Shown: positions 7,940 to 16,071 of the stretch, one piece after another
How positions within the stretch are numbered: position 1 is the stretch's first letter
Layout: every line of letters starts with the position of its first letter
Origin: Verrucomicrobiota bacterium
GTDB lineage: Bacteria > Verrucomicrobiota > Verrucomicrobiia > Verrucomicrobiales > DEV007
DNA: 35,662 bases
Reading direction: 5' to 3'
Assembly: GCA_003402735.1 (NCBI GenBank)
Contig: QQNE01000040.1
Location: forward strand, 1 to 35,662
Program-made: the position numbers and the translations under genes
The notes under the pieces: model-generated
Told to the model about the DNA's origin: nothing
What the model saw: only the letters and a program-made list of their open reading frames with translations
The model's database searches: none

Positions 7940-9049
7940 ATGCTGGTCGATGGTCAACCCTACCGCACGATCTGGCCCCACGGGGACAGCGTCCGCATCA
8001 TCGATCAACGGCACCTGCCTTTCCGCTTCGTCATCGCGGAATTGCGCTCCGTGAGCGACACCGCAACGGCCATCCGGGAGATGCAGGTGCGCGGCGCCGG
8101 TCTCATCGGAGCCGCCGCCGCCTGGGGCATGTGGTTTGCCGCCCGCGAGTCCGGCGGAGACGAATCGTCGCTTCGCCGCCTCGCCGAAACCCTATTCGCG
8201 ACGCGCCCGACCGCCGTGAACCTGCGGTGGGCGATCGATCGGCAACTCGCGGCCATCCAGTCCGCAGCGGATCCGGTCGAGGCGGCTCATGCCTCGGCGA
8301 TGGCGATTGCCGAGGAAGATGCACAGGCCTGTCGCCAGATCGGGGAACACGGTTTGCCGCTGATCCGGGCCATCGCAGAGACCAAGCACGACGGCAAACC
8401 GGTTCAAATCCTGACGCATTGCAACGCCGGCTGGCTCGCTTTTGTCGACTACGGTTCCGCAACCGCGCCAATTTATGCAGCTCACGATTCCGGCATTCCC
8501 GTGCACGTCTGGGTGGACGAGACCCGCCCCCGAAACCAGGGAGCCCGACTCACCGCCTGGGAGCTGAGTCGGCATGGAGTGCCCCACACCGTGATCCCGG
8601 ACAATGCCGGAGGTCACCTGATGCAACACGGACTGGTCGATCTCGTGATCACCGGCTCAGACCGCACCACGCGGACCGGGGACGTCGCCAACAAGATCGG
8701 CACGTATCTCAAAGCACTCGCTGCAAAGGACAACCACGTTCCATTTTACGTGGCGCTGCCCTCTTCCACCTTTGATTGGACCGCCCGGAACGGGATCACC
8801 GAGATCCCCATTGAACAACGGTCCGGTGAGGAAGTGCGCTGGTTGGACGGAGAAGACGCGCAGGGGGAAATCATCGCCATCCGCCTGTTTGAAGAGCACT
8901 CGCCCGCAGTGAACTACGCGTTCGACGTGACCCCAAACCGTCTGGTCACTGGATTGATCACCGAGCGCGGTCAATGCCCCGCCACCGAGGAGGGCATCCT
9001 GCAGCTCTTTCCCGAATGTCGCGCCGGACGGGCGAACTCGGGAACTTGA
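7940..9049 (+). CDS. mtnA: S-methyl-5-thioribose-1-phosphate isomerase
   Basis: A 369-residue cytosolic enzyme of the methionine salvage pathway that converts 5-methylthioribose-1-phosphate to methylthioribulose-1-phosphate. Family blocks are present in order: MQVRGAGLIGAAAAWGM near the N-terminus, THCNAGWLA with the catalytic Cys161, WVDETRPRNQGARLTAWEL, the catalytic Asp241 in ITGSDRTTRTG, NKIGTY, and FYVALPSSTFD. The usual text around the Asp is GADR; here it is GSDR, a conservative change. The length and the two catalytic positions match the Bacillus enzyme (Cys160/Asp240). The gene follows the prepilin peptidase by seven bases, so co-transcription is likely although the functions are unrelated. 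Other salvage genes are not in the window. Confidence 0.93.
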   Translation: MLVDGQPYRTIWPHGDSVRIIDQRHLPFRFVIAELRSVSDTATAIREMQVRGAGLIGAAAAWGMWFAARESGGDESSLRRLAETLFATRPTAVNLRWAIDRQLAAIQSAADPVEAAHASAMAIAEEDAQACRQIGEHGLPLIRAIAETKHDGKPVQILTHCNAGWLAFVDYGSATAPIYAAHDSGIPVHVWVDETRPRNQGARLTAWELSRHGVPHTVIPDNAGGHLMQHGLVDLVITGSDRTTRTGDVANKIGTYLKALAAKDNHVPFYVALPSSTFDWTARNGITEIPIEQRSGEEVRWLDGEDAQGEIIAIRLFEEHSPAVNYAFDVTPNRLVTGLITERGQCPATEEGILQLFPECRAGRANSGT

Positions 9050-9119
9050 ATTGGAATGCCGGAGAAAATCCGCCGAGCGCCCTGAAAGTCCGGCACCACG
9101 GTGCGTCTTACGTTCCGTC

Positions 9120-12029
9120 ATGACTCTCTCCCGCTCCTGCTGCGCTGCGGCGCTTCTGCTCGCCCTCGCCGCTGTCTCAGGTGCCGCCCCGCGCCAGGCC
9201 GGGCTCCCCAGGCGGCCGGTCTTCAAAGCCTACCAAGACAATCTCTTTCCCAGGGAGGCTCCGATCTTGGCGGGAGCTTGGTCCGTGCAACCGGCGTTTC
9301 CCGCGTTGCGCTTCCAAAATCCGATGGGCCTCACTTCGGTTCCCGGGACCGACGATCTTCTCGTCTGGGAGCGTGAGGGCCGACTCTGGCGTTTTGCCAA
9401 CGATCCCACCACCACAACCAAACGCCTCGTGCTCGATCTCTCCGCCGAGTGTCAGGGTTGGCACGACAGCGGTCTGCTCGGCGTGGCACCCCATCCCCGA
9501 TTTGTCGACAACGGCCTGATCTTCGTCTACTTCACCGCTGTGGCTCCGGGGAAACCCAGCGGCAGCGCCGAACGACAACCGGCCACGGAAATCCCGAACC
9601 GGGAACGACTGGCGCGCTACACCTGTGGATCCGACGGCATCGCGGACCCGGCCAGCCAGGTGATCTTGATCGACCAAATCGCCGAAACCGTCTGGCACGA
9701 GGGTGGTGGTCTCTTTTTCGGTCCGAGGGACGGTTTCCTCTACCTCTCCGTGGGTGATGACGCCCGGGCCGGCAAGAACCAGAGACTGGACGGCGGTTTT
9801 TTCAGTGGCGTGTTGCGGATCGATGTCGATTGCCGTGGCGGAGGGATCAGCCATCCGCCTGTGCGGAAGCCGTTGCCGGAAGCCAGCGTGGCGGAGCATT
9901 ACTTCATCCCGAACGACAACCCGTTTGTGGGACGGCCGGATTCCCTGGAAGAATTTTTCGCCCTCGGGCTGCGCAACCCCCACCGCATGACCTGCGATCC
10001 GGTGAGCGGCCGGATTTTTGTGGGGGACGTGGGGGAAGGAGCCCACGAGGAGTTGAACGTCATTGAACCATCAGATCCTCCAGGCCTGAACTTCCAATGG
10101 AATCTTCAGGAGGGAAGCCCCACCAAACCCGTGAAGGTTGCCCTGGGCGTCAGCAAGAGTCCCCTGCTGAGCTATCGCCACCTCGAGGGGCGAGCCATCA
10201 TCGCCGGTCACGTTTATCGCGGCAGCGAATTCGCGCGCGACCTCGGCGGAAAATTCCTCTTTGGCGACAACGTCACTGGCACCGTCTGGTATCTCGACGA
10301 GTCCACCACGCCTGCCAGCAAACACCTGCTCTGCACGGTCCCGGACGGCCCCGGACCAAACGCCGGGGCCAACTATTGCGGCCTCTCCTCGTTCGGGGTG
10401 GATGCCCGGGGCGAAGTCTATCTCTGCCAAATGTCGAGCACCGCAGGTGCCATCCTGAAACTCTCCCGCCAGGGCCCGCCTCCGGTCGCCTTGCCCAGAA
10501 AACTCTCGGAGACCCGGCTCTTTGCCAGCCTCAGCAAACTCACCCCGTCCGCCGCCCTCCTGCCCTACGAGGTCAACAGCCCGCTCTGGTCGGACGGAGC
10601 CCTGAAGTTTCGCTGGATGGCCATTCCCACCGAGGCCCGCATCGGATTCCAAGCCTCGGGCGAATGGAAGTTCCCGGACGGGAGCCTCTTCGTGAAACAC
10701 TTCGAACTGCCCAGGACCGGTCCCGGAGGAAGACCGCTCGCCAACACCCGTCTGGAAACGCGCGTTCTGGTGCGCGATGCCAATGGCTACGTCTACGGAG
10801 CGAGCTATCGCTGGCGGGCAGATCAAAGCGACGCCGACCTCGTGGAAACGGGGCAAAGCGCCAACGTCGTGGTGGTCGTCGGATCGAAGGGAACTCCTGA
10901 CAAGGTGCAAACCTGGTTCTTCCCCGGGCGCCAGGATTGCCTGACTTGCCACACCCGAGCCAGCGGAGGTGTGCTTGGGATCAACACCCGTCAATTGAAC
11001 CGCCCCTTCCGCTATCCTTCCGGCGTGACCGATCACCAGCTGCACGCCCTGTCCGCGATGCAGATGTTCGATGCCCCTCCCACGGAGGCTAGCCTGGCAG
11101 CGCTCGGTCGTCTGGCCGCCCCGGACGAATTGGACGAATCCGTTGAAGTCCGCGCCCGCAGTTACCTGGACTCCAACTGCGCGCATTGCCATCGCCCCGG
11201 CGGCGTCCACGCCTTCTGGGATGCCCGCTACGAGACCGCTTTGCACGAGACCGGGATCATCAACGGACTGGTCAACAACAGCCTCGGCCAGGCCGGGGCC
11301 AAAGTGGTCGCTCCCGGGGACTGGACCCGCTCCATTCTCTTCCAACGGATCAGTGTGGCTGGCCAACCGCACTCGATGCCCCCTCTCGCCAAACAACGGG
11401 TCGACAGGACCGGGATCGGGCTCATCGCGGAATGGATCGCCCACATGGACGACGAACAGGATGAGCCCCTGCCGGGAGGCTGGCAGTTCGCCGGAATCGG
11501 TCTCCAGGGCGGGCCAGTTCAAGCGGGATGGCGTAAGGGCTCCTTCTATTTGAGCGGGCAAACCGCCGATCTTTGGGAGCAAGCCGACAGCGCCATCGTG
11601 GCCCACGCCTCCCCCATGGAATCCGGCCAGATCACCGCCCGGGTGCTCAGCCTGACACCGACCGATGCCTGGACCAAAGCCGGCGTCACCCTCCGAGCCG
11701 ACACCACGCCGGACGCGGCGCACGCCATCATGGTGGTCACGCCGGGCCAGGGCAGCGCCTTCCAGTATCGCGAATCGGCCGGGCAGCCCACCCGGCACAC
11801 CGCAGGTCCCTCTGTGACCGCACCCTACTGGGTTCGCCTCGCCTGGAAAGATGGAGCCGTGATTGCCAGCACCTCCAACAACGGCCAAGCCTGGACGGAG
11901 ATCGGACGCGCCCTGGTTTCCTTCCCTGGCCCGCCTTTGCCCGGGCTCTGCCTGTCCGGCCATCAATCCCAAGCCCAGGCCTCCGCTGGCTTTGATCAGG
12001 TAAAAATCGAGCCCTATCAAGTCCCCTGA
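9120..12029 (+). CDS. PQQ-type glucose/sorbosone dehydrogenase fused to a diheme cytochrome c region and a C-terminal beta-sandwich domain
   Basis: A 969-residue secreted multidomain protein with a signal peptide in residues 1-23. Residues about 45-430 form a six-bladed beta-propeller of the glucose/sorbosone dehydrogenase type (NPMGLTSVPGTDDLLVWERE, SGLLGVAPHPRF, WHEGGGLFFGPRDGFLYLSV, LGLRNPHRMTCDPVSG). A middle part resembles the HNE_0200/SO_2930 family and holds two c-type heme motifs, CLTCH (607-611) and CAHCH (687-691). Residues about 780-965 (AWTKAGVTLRAD, YWVRLAWKDGAVIASTSNNG) look like a concanavalin-type/DUF1349-like sandwich that may bind carbohydrate. The predicted role is oxidation of a sugar or sugar-like polymer with electrons leaving through the hemes. 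The ATG at 9120 is chosen for its signal peptide; an upstream frame opens at 9051. Cofactor and substrate are inferred. Confidence 0.85.
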   Translation: MTLSRSCCAAALLLALAAVSGAAPRQAGLPRRPVFKAYQDNLFPREAPILAGAWSVQPAFPALRFQNPMGLTSVPGTDDLLVWEREGRLWRFANDPTTTTKRLVLDLSAECQGWHDSGLLGVAPHPRFVDNGLIFVYFTAVAPGKPSGSAERQPATEIPNRERLARYTCGSDGIADPASQVILIDQIAETVWHEGGGLFFGPRDGFLYLSVGDDARAGKNQRLDGGFFSGVLRIDVDCRGGGISHPPVRKPLPEASVAEHYFIPNDNPFVGRPDSLEEFFALGLRNPHRMTCDPVSGRIFVGDVGEGAHEELNVIEPSDPPGLNFQWNLQEGSPTKPVKVALGVSKSPLLSYRHLEGRAIIAGHVYRGSEFARDLGGKFLFGDNVTGTVWYLDESTTPASKHLLCTVPDGPGPNAGANYCGLSSFGVDARGEVYLCQMSSTAGAILKLSRQGPPPVALPRKLSETRLFASLSKLTPSAALLPYEVNSPLWSDGALKFRWMAIPTEARIGFQASGEWKFPDGSLFVKHFELPRTGPGGRPLANTRLETRVLVRDANGYVYGASYRWRADQSDADLVETGQSANVVVVVGSKGTPDKVQTWFFPGRQDCLTCHTRASGGVLGINTRQLNRPFRYPSGVTDHQLHALSAMQMFDAPPTEASLAALGRLAAPDELDESVEVRARSYLDSNCAHCHRPGGVHAFWDARYETALHETGIINGLVNNSLGQAGAKVVAPGDWTRSILFQRISVAGQPHSMPPLAKQRVDRTGIGLIAEWIAHMDDEQDEPLPGGWQFAGIGLQGGPVQAGWRKGSFYLSGQTADLWEQADSAIVAHASPMESGQITARVLSLTPTDAWTKAGVTLRADTTPDAAHAIMVVTPGQGSAFQYRESAGQPTRHTAGPSVTAPYWVRLAWKDGAVIASTSNNGQAWTEIGRALVSFPGPPLPGLCLSGHQSQAQASAGFDQVKIEPYQVP

Positions 12030-12265
12030 TCCGGCCCGATGATCCTCGGATTCGTCAGGTCGTAAGTGGAAAACTCCAGCTGGATCCTCTCCCCCACCAC
12101 CAGCGGAGGAGGATTCTCCCGGCACGTCTTGTCGAGATGGGCGTCCGCGCGAAAGCCATTGGGCATCACCACGGTGCAGCGATTCCCCCCAAGTACGGCT
12201 TCAACATGTCCCCAGGCACGCAACGGGCGGCGGGGGATTCTTCCAGAATTTGGACCATGGTTCAT
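12017..12265 (-). CDS. infA: Translation initiation factor IF-1-like OB-fold protein
   Basis: An 82-residue S1/OB-fold protein. From about residue 18 to the end it aligns without gaps to bacterial IF-1: GHVEAVLGGNRCTVVMPNG corresponds to the first strands, AHL to the AHI/AHV motif, and VVGERIQLEFSTYDLTNPRI to the GDKVTVELTPYDLSKGRI region of E. coli IF-1. IF-1 binds the 30S A site and assists initiation. This copy differs from typical IF-1: the basic SGKMRKN loop reads DKTCREN, and there is an N-terminal extension rich in Arg and Pro. It may be the only IF-1 of the cell or a specialised paralogue. The frame is open further upstream to 12427, but that part lacks similarity, so ATG 12265 is chosen. 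The 3' end overlaps the dehydrogenase gene tail-to-tail by 13 bases. Confidence 0.75.
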   Translation of the reverse strand: MNHGPNSGRIPRRPLRAWGHVEAVLGGNRCTVVMPNGFRADAHLDKTCRENPPPLVVGERIQLEFSTYDLTNPRIIGPDQGT

Positions 12266-12438
12266 AGGGAACTGCCAAGTCGTGAGGCGGGAGGCGTCGG
12301 AAAGAACCTGAGGATGCCCTCTGTCCAGGCCCACCGGACCGATCGTCACCAAAATCGAGTTTGGCGAGGATCTAGTTTGCACCGTTCGCTTAACCAGATA
12401 CGGTTTTCGCCCGTGCGCAAATTCCAAATTGCCTTCTC
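12266..12438. promoter_or_regulatory. Divergent intergenic region between the IF-1-like and H-box genes
   Basis: These 173 bases separate two divergent small genes and should hold both promoters. The right half is AT-richer. A weak plus-strand pair, TTGCAC near 12377 and TACGGT about 16 bases later, is the best I can draw and is not convincing. On the minus strand the frame stays open through the region, so an N-terminal extension of the IF-1-like protein is not fully excluded. Confidence 0.3.
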
Positions 12439-12792
12439 ATGAGCGCCCCCGCCCTCACCTCCTTGCAACAAATTTGTCCGCAGATTCGCCAACTCGGCGA
12501 GCACCTCGTTCCCTACACGAGCCTCTTGGATCCAGAAACCGTGGCCTTTGTGCGGAACGCCTCCACAGAAATCGTCAAGTGCATCGGGGAACTTCCGCCA
12601 CAGTCCGACGCCGCCTTGGAGAATCAGGAGATCCGGCACGATCTCCGCAACAAAATCGCGGGGGTCAGAGGTTCTTGTGAATTGATCCTGATGGACCTGC
12701 CACCATCGCACACGGTAGTCCCCGCAGTGAAACAAATGATCATCTTCTCGGATCAAGTTGTGGCGGTCCTGAACTCGGTCAGAGGGCGCTGA
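12439..12792 (+). CDS. Small stand-alone protein with a histidine-kinase H-box (possible phosphotransfer protein)
   Basis: A 117-residue, apparently all-helical cytosolic protein. Residues 64-80 read EIRHDLRNKIAGVRGSC, which resembles the phospho-acceptor H-box of histidine kinase DHp domains (HDLRN-x-L-x-x-I-x-G), with His67 as the candidate phosphorylation site. A second helix (AVKQMIIFSDQVVAVLNSV) could complete a DHp hairpin. No ATP-binding (N, G boxes) or receiver domain is present, so it cannot autophosphorylate by itself. It may act as a histidine phosphotransfer protein, similar in principle to ShpA/ChpT-like proteins, or be a degenerate remnant. It ends eight bases from the convergent ddl gene. 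No kinase or response regulator is in the window. Confidence 0.6.
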   Translation: MSAPALTSLQQICPQIRQLGEHLVPYTSLLDPETVAFVRNASTEIVKCIGELPPQSDAALENQEIRHDLRNKIAGVRGSCELILMDLPPSHTVVPAVKQMIIFSDQVVAVLNSVRGR

Positions 12793-12800
12793 CCTCCCTT

Positions 12801-13733
12801 TCAGGAGATCAAGCCTCGCAAGCTGAGAGAATCCTGCGCAATCCGGGCGCAAAGCTGGTCAAACTCAATCCCGACCGCCCGCGCCGCCTTGGGCAGGAGA
12901 CTGGATGAGGTCATGCCAGGAATCGTGTTCACTTCCAGAACCACAATCCGACCGGTCGCATCGTCGAGCAGCAAATCCACGCGCGAATAGATCTCCACCC
13001 CCAACGCCCGATGCGCTTTCAGAGCTTCCTGACGCACCGCTTCGCTGACGGATTCAGGCAAGTCCGCGGGGCAAAAATATTGGGTGGACCCTTTTTGATT
13101 GAGCCAGGGATACTTGTTGTTGATGTCGTAAAATCCGTCCTGCGGCTGGATGTGAATCACTGGCAGGGCCTCGTCTCCCAGAATCCCCACGGTCAGCTCC
13201 TTCCCTTTCACGTATTCCTCCACCATCAGAGAGGCGCCATAACAGCCGGCGTCCTCCACCGCGGCGCGCCATCCCGCCGCCTCCTCAAGGATGTGGACCC
13301 CGACACTCGAACCCTCACACGGCGGTTTCACGACACAGGGAAAACCGATGGGCGAGGCGAGGTCAGGATCCGCCGGAATGACCTCGTGATGCGCCACCAA
13401 AACGCCTCGCTCCAGGAATCGTTCCTTGCTCGCGATTTTATTGAAAGCGAGCCGACTGCTGGCCACCCCGGCTCCGGTGTAGGGAACGCCACGGCGCTCC
13501 AGCTCCAGCTGCAGTTCCCCGTCCTCGCCAAACGTGCCGTGAATCACGTTAAAAACAAGATCGGTGCCCGACGGCAGTTCAAACTCCCTCCCGTGCAGTT
13601 CCAACAGTTCAACGGCTGCACACCCGGGCCGCAAGGCTTCCAGCACCGCTCTGCCCGAGGCCAGGGAGACGAGCCGTTCCGAACCAGGCCCGCCCGCCAT
13701 CACCACCACTTTCATTTCCGTAAACCGCTTCAT
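12801..13733 (-). CDS. ddl: D-alanine--D-alanine ligase
   Basis: A 310-residue ATP-grasp ligase that joins two D-Ala before MurF adds them to the UDP-MurNAc-tripeptide. Motifs in order: VVVMAGGPGSERLVSLASG, NVIHGTFGEDGELQ, the ATP-grasp segments FPCVVKPPCEGSSVGVHI and LMVEEYVKGKELTV, the omega-loop DGFYDINNKY with a Tyr as in D-Ala-D-Ala enzymes, and the metal/second-substrate block VLEVNTIPGMTSSSLLPKAA. ATG 13733 follows a purine-rich run (GGAAACGGGA) in the 16-base gap after murC-murB; ATG 13715 is an alternative and starts right at the conserved strand. It is the last gene of the mur series. The usual ftsQ-ftsA-ftsZ genes do not follow. Confidence 0.94.
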   Translation of the reverse strand: MKRFTEMKVVVMAGGPGSERLVSLASGRAVLEALRPGCAAVELLELHGREFELPSGTDLVFNVIHGTFGEDGELQLELERRGVPYTGAGVASSRLAFNKIASKERFLERGVLVAHHEVIPADPDLASPIGFPCVVKPPCEGSSVGVHILEEAAGWRAAVEDAGCYGASLMVEEYVKGKELTVGILGDEALPVIHIQPQDGFYDINNKYPWLNQKGSTQYFCPADLPESVSEAVRQEALKAHRALGVEIYSRVDLLLDDATGRIVVLEVNTIPGMTSSSLLPKAARAVGIEFDQLCARIAQDSLSLRGLIS

Positions 13734-13749
13734 TCCCGTTTCCAGTTGA

Positions 13750-16056
13750 TCAAGTCATCGGGGATTCCTCCCCAAGAATCTGCACCTCCGTCTCCAACTC
13801 GACCCCGCGTTCTGCTCGGGCTTTTTCCTGGATGACCGAAATCAATTGCAACGCCTCCGCCGCCGTGGCTCCGCCATCATTGACGATGAAATTGCCGTGC
13901 ACATCGGAAACCCGGGCCCGGCCCACCGCGGTGTTTTTCAATCCCAGCTCATCCACCAGTTTACCCGCCCCGCAAATCTCCGGATTCTTGAAAATGCAAC
14001 CGGCACTGGCCGCGGTTGGCTGACTCTCCTTGCGCTTGCGTTTGGAGACTTCCATGAGACTCCGAATCCCTTCATCTGTCCCGGGATGCCCCTTGAAAAC
14101 CGCTGAAACCACGTAGTTTCCGGCAAACTCAGGAACATTGCGGTAATCATGCGCGATCTCCTCGGCGAGCTTGGTGCGCAACTGGCCCTCCGCATCCACA
14201 AACGTCACGCTCACCACTTGGTCAAACGTCTCTGTTCCCATGGCCCCCGCGTTCATCCGGATGCCTCCCCCCACGTTCCCGGGAATCCCTTCCATCCATT
14301 CAAACCCCGCGATTCCAGCCTTCTGCGCGGCGGAGGCCAGCTTCTTGAAGCGCGCTCCAGCCCCGGCCTCGATCCAATTCTGCCGGACATCCACCCGGTC
14401 AAAATCGCCGCCCGAAGGATGAACCACCACGCCGTCGATCCCGCCGTCCCGGATCAGCAAATTGGAGCCGCGGCCGACCACCCGCAGGGCCAAGCCCATC
14501 TCCCGGCAGCCCGAGACCAGCCGGGCAAACCCCGCGATGGTGGTCGGCTCGATCCAGTAACGCGCCGGTCCCCCGATCCGAATCGTGGTGTGACGGCTCA
14601 TCGGTTCATAGAGCCGAAGAACCGCCTCCTCCTCGTCAAGCACGGCGCGCAAACGGTCGAGCACCTCCAAATCAGCGGAGATCGCTGCGGTCACCTCGTG
14701 GACATCACCAGCCCCAAGACTGATGACCAGATCCCCCCGCCGGATCAGGTTCCCCAGAAGGAAACGGGCTTGATCCTTGCGCGGAGTCGATTGGACCTGT
14801 GCTTTGCCAAACTCCCGGACCGCCTCACAGATCGTCTCCCCGGAAACCCCGGGTATTGGAGGTTCACTGGCGGCGTAGACATCGGTGACAAGCAGGTGAT
14901 CGACGTCGTCAAATGCCCGGCCAAACTCGTTGCGCAACAGTTGGGTCCGGGAATAGCGGTGCGGTTGGAAGACACAGAGGACGCGCTTCGGCTCCAAGGA
15001 GCGCGCCGTGGCCAGGGTGGCCTGGACTTCCGTTGGGTGATGCCCGTAATCGTCGTAAACCAGGCAATGTTCGGATCGATACTTGGCCTCGAATCTCCGC
15101 TTCGCCCCCCGAAACGTCCCCATGGCAGCACGCACCACCGGAAAACCGACTCCGAGTTCGGTGGCCAGGGCCACGACCGCCAAGGAGTTCAGCACGTTGT
15201 GACGGCCGGGAATCCCCAATTCGATCTCTCCAAGATCTTCGCCCCGGCGCAGGACATGATAGGACGAAGTTCCCCGCCGCTCCCGAATATTGACGGCTGC
15301 GTAGGCACAGCTGCGATTCCACCCATACGAAATGGCCCGCTCGTGAGGCACGCCGACGGAGTGGCTTCCCGGATCATCCCCGCAATAGATGAAAAAACCC
15401 GCAGTCTGACGGATCAACTTCTCGAAAACCGCTTTGATCTCATCCAGGTTCCGATAGAAATCGAGGTGCTCGGGCTCAATGTTGAGGATGATGGCATGTT
15501 CCGGGTGGAAAAGCGCCAACGTCCCATCGCTCTCGTCTCCCTCCGCCACCATGTAATCGCTCCCGGGTTCCCAATGAGCGTTGGTCCCCAGCAACGGGAT
15601 CTCCGCCCCGACGTAGTGGGAAGGCTTCAGCCCACCACTCCGCAATACGTGAGAGGCCATCGACGACGTGGTCGTCTTCCCATGCGTTCCCGCCACGATG
15701 ATCCCGCGCTTCTGCTGCATGATCGCGGCCAGCGCCTCCGCCCTCCGCACCATGGCCACTCCCATCTCCCGCGCAGCGTCATACGCCACATTGCCAGGCT
15801 TGATGGCTGAAGAATAAATCACCAGGTCCGCGCCCTCGATTTCGCCGGGACCTTGCGGAGAAAAAAATCTCAGCCCGGCCCCCAGCAACCGGTCCGTCTC
15901 CACCGTGCGCACCTTGTCGGAACCGCTCACCTCATGACCGATCCCCATGAGCAAAGAAGCCAGCCCACTCATCCCCGAACCCGCCACCCCAATCAGATGG
16001 ACCCGAAGCGGGGTGCTCCTGGGGTCCCGCAGCCGTTGCAGAATCTCGACGCTCAC
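13750..16056 (-). CDS. murC-murB: Fused MurC-MurB: UDP-N-acetylmuramate--L-alanine ligase / UDP-N-acetylenolpyruvoylglucosamine reductase
   Basis: A 768-residue bifunctional cytosolic enzyme. Residues 1 to about 455 are MurC: LIGVAGSGMSGLASLLMGIG (UDP-sugar site), GTHGKTTTSS (P-loop), AEGDESDGTL, and YDDYGHHPTEVQATL. Residues about 465-768 are MurB: SRHTTIRIGGPARYWIEP and VVGRGSNLLIRDGG (FAD binding), IPGNVGGGIRMNAGAMG, and SAGCIFKNP. MurB makes UDP-MurNAc and MurC adds L-Ala to it, so the fusion joins consecutive steps. In most characterised MurB proteins the residue in the last motif is the catalytic Ser (Ser229 in E. coli); here it is Cys687, which might still serve as the proton donor. 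Translation starts at GTG 16056, 15 bases after the murG stop. MurC-MurB fusions are, to my knowledge, found in other Verrucomicrobia. Confidence 0.94.
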   Translation of the reverse strand: MSVEILQRLRDPRSTPLRVHLIGVAGSGMSGLASLLMGIGHEVSGSDKVRTVETDRLLGAGLRFFSPQGPGEIEGADLVIYSSAIKPGNVAYDAAREMGVAMVRRAEALAAIMQQKRGIIVAGTHGKTTTSSMASHVLRSGGLKPSHYVGAEIPLLGTNAHWEPGSDYMVAEGDESDGTLALFHPEHAIILNIEPEHLDFYRNLDEIKAVFEKLIRQTAGFFIYCGDDPGSHSVGVPHERAISYGWNRSCAYAAVNIRERRGTSSYHVLRRGEDLGEIELGIPGRHNVLNSLAVVALATELGVGFPVVRAAMGTFRGAKRRFEAKYRSEHCLVYDDYGHHPTEVQATLATARSLEPKRVLCVFQPHRYSRTQLLRNEFGRAFDDVDHLLVTDVYAASEPPIPGVSGETICEAVREFGKAQVQSTPRKDQARFLLGNLIRRGDLVISLGAGDVHEVTAAISADLEVLDRLRAVLDEEEAVLRLYEPMSRHTTIRIGGPARYWIEPTTIAGFARLVSGCREMGLALRVVGRGSNLLIRDGGIDGVVVHPSGGDFDRVDVRQNWIEAGAGARFKKLASAAQKAGIAGFEWMEGIPGNVGGGIRMNAGAMGTETFDQVVSVTFVDAEGQLRTKLAEEIAHDYRNVPEFAGNYVVSAVFKGHPGTDEGIRSLMEVSKRKRKESQPTAASAGCIFKNPEICGAGKLVDELGLKNTAVGRARVSDVHGNFIVNDGGATAAEALQLISVIQEKARAERGVELETEVQILGEESPMT

Positions 16057-16071
16057 TTGCTTGTCTGTGCC

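Noticed and set aside
10071..12125. A 684-codon open frame on the minus strand
   Set aside because: It is antisense to the dehydrogenase/cytochrome gene, which has signal peptide, heme motifs and family blocks. The frame is a GC-codon shadow.
12266..12427. An upstream extension of the IF-1-like protein
   Set aside because: The frame is open, but this part has no similarity to IF-1 and would consume the whole divergent promoter region; the ATG at 12265 is more sensible. Not completely excluded.
14149..15810. A 553-codon open frame on the plus strand
   Set aside because: It is antisense to the murC-murB fusion and shows no domain motifs.
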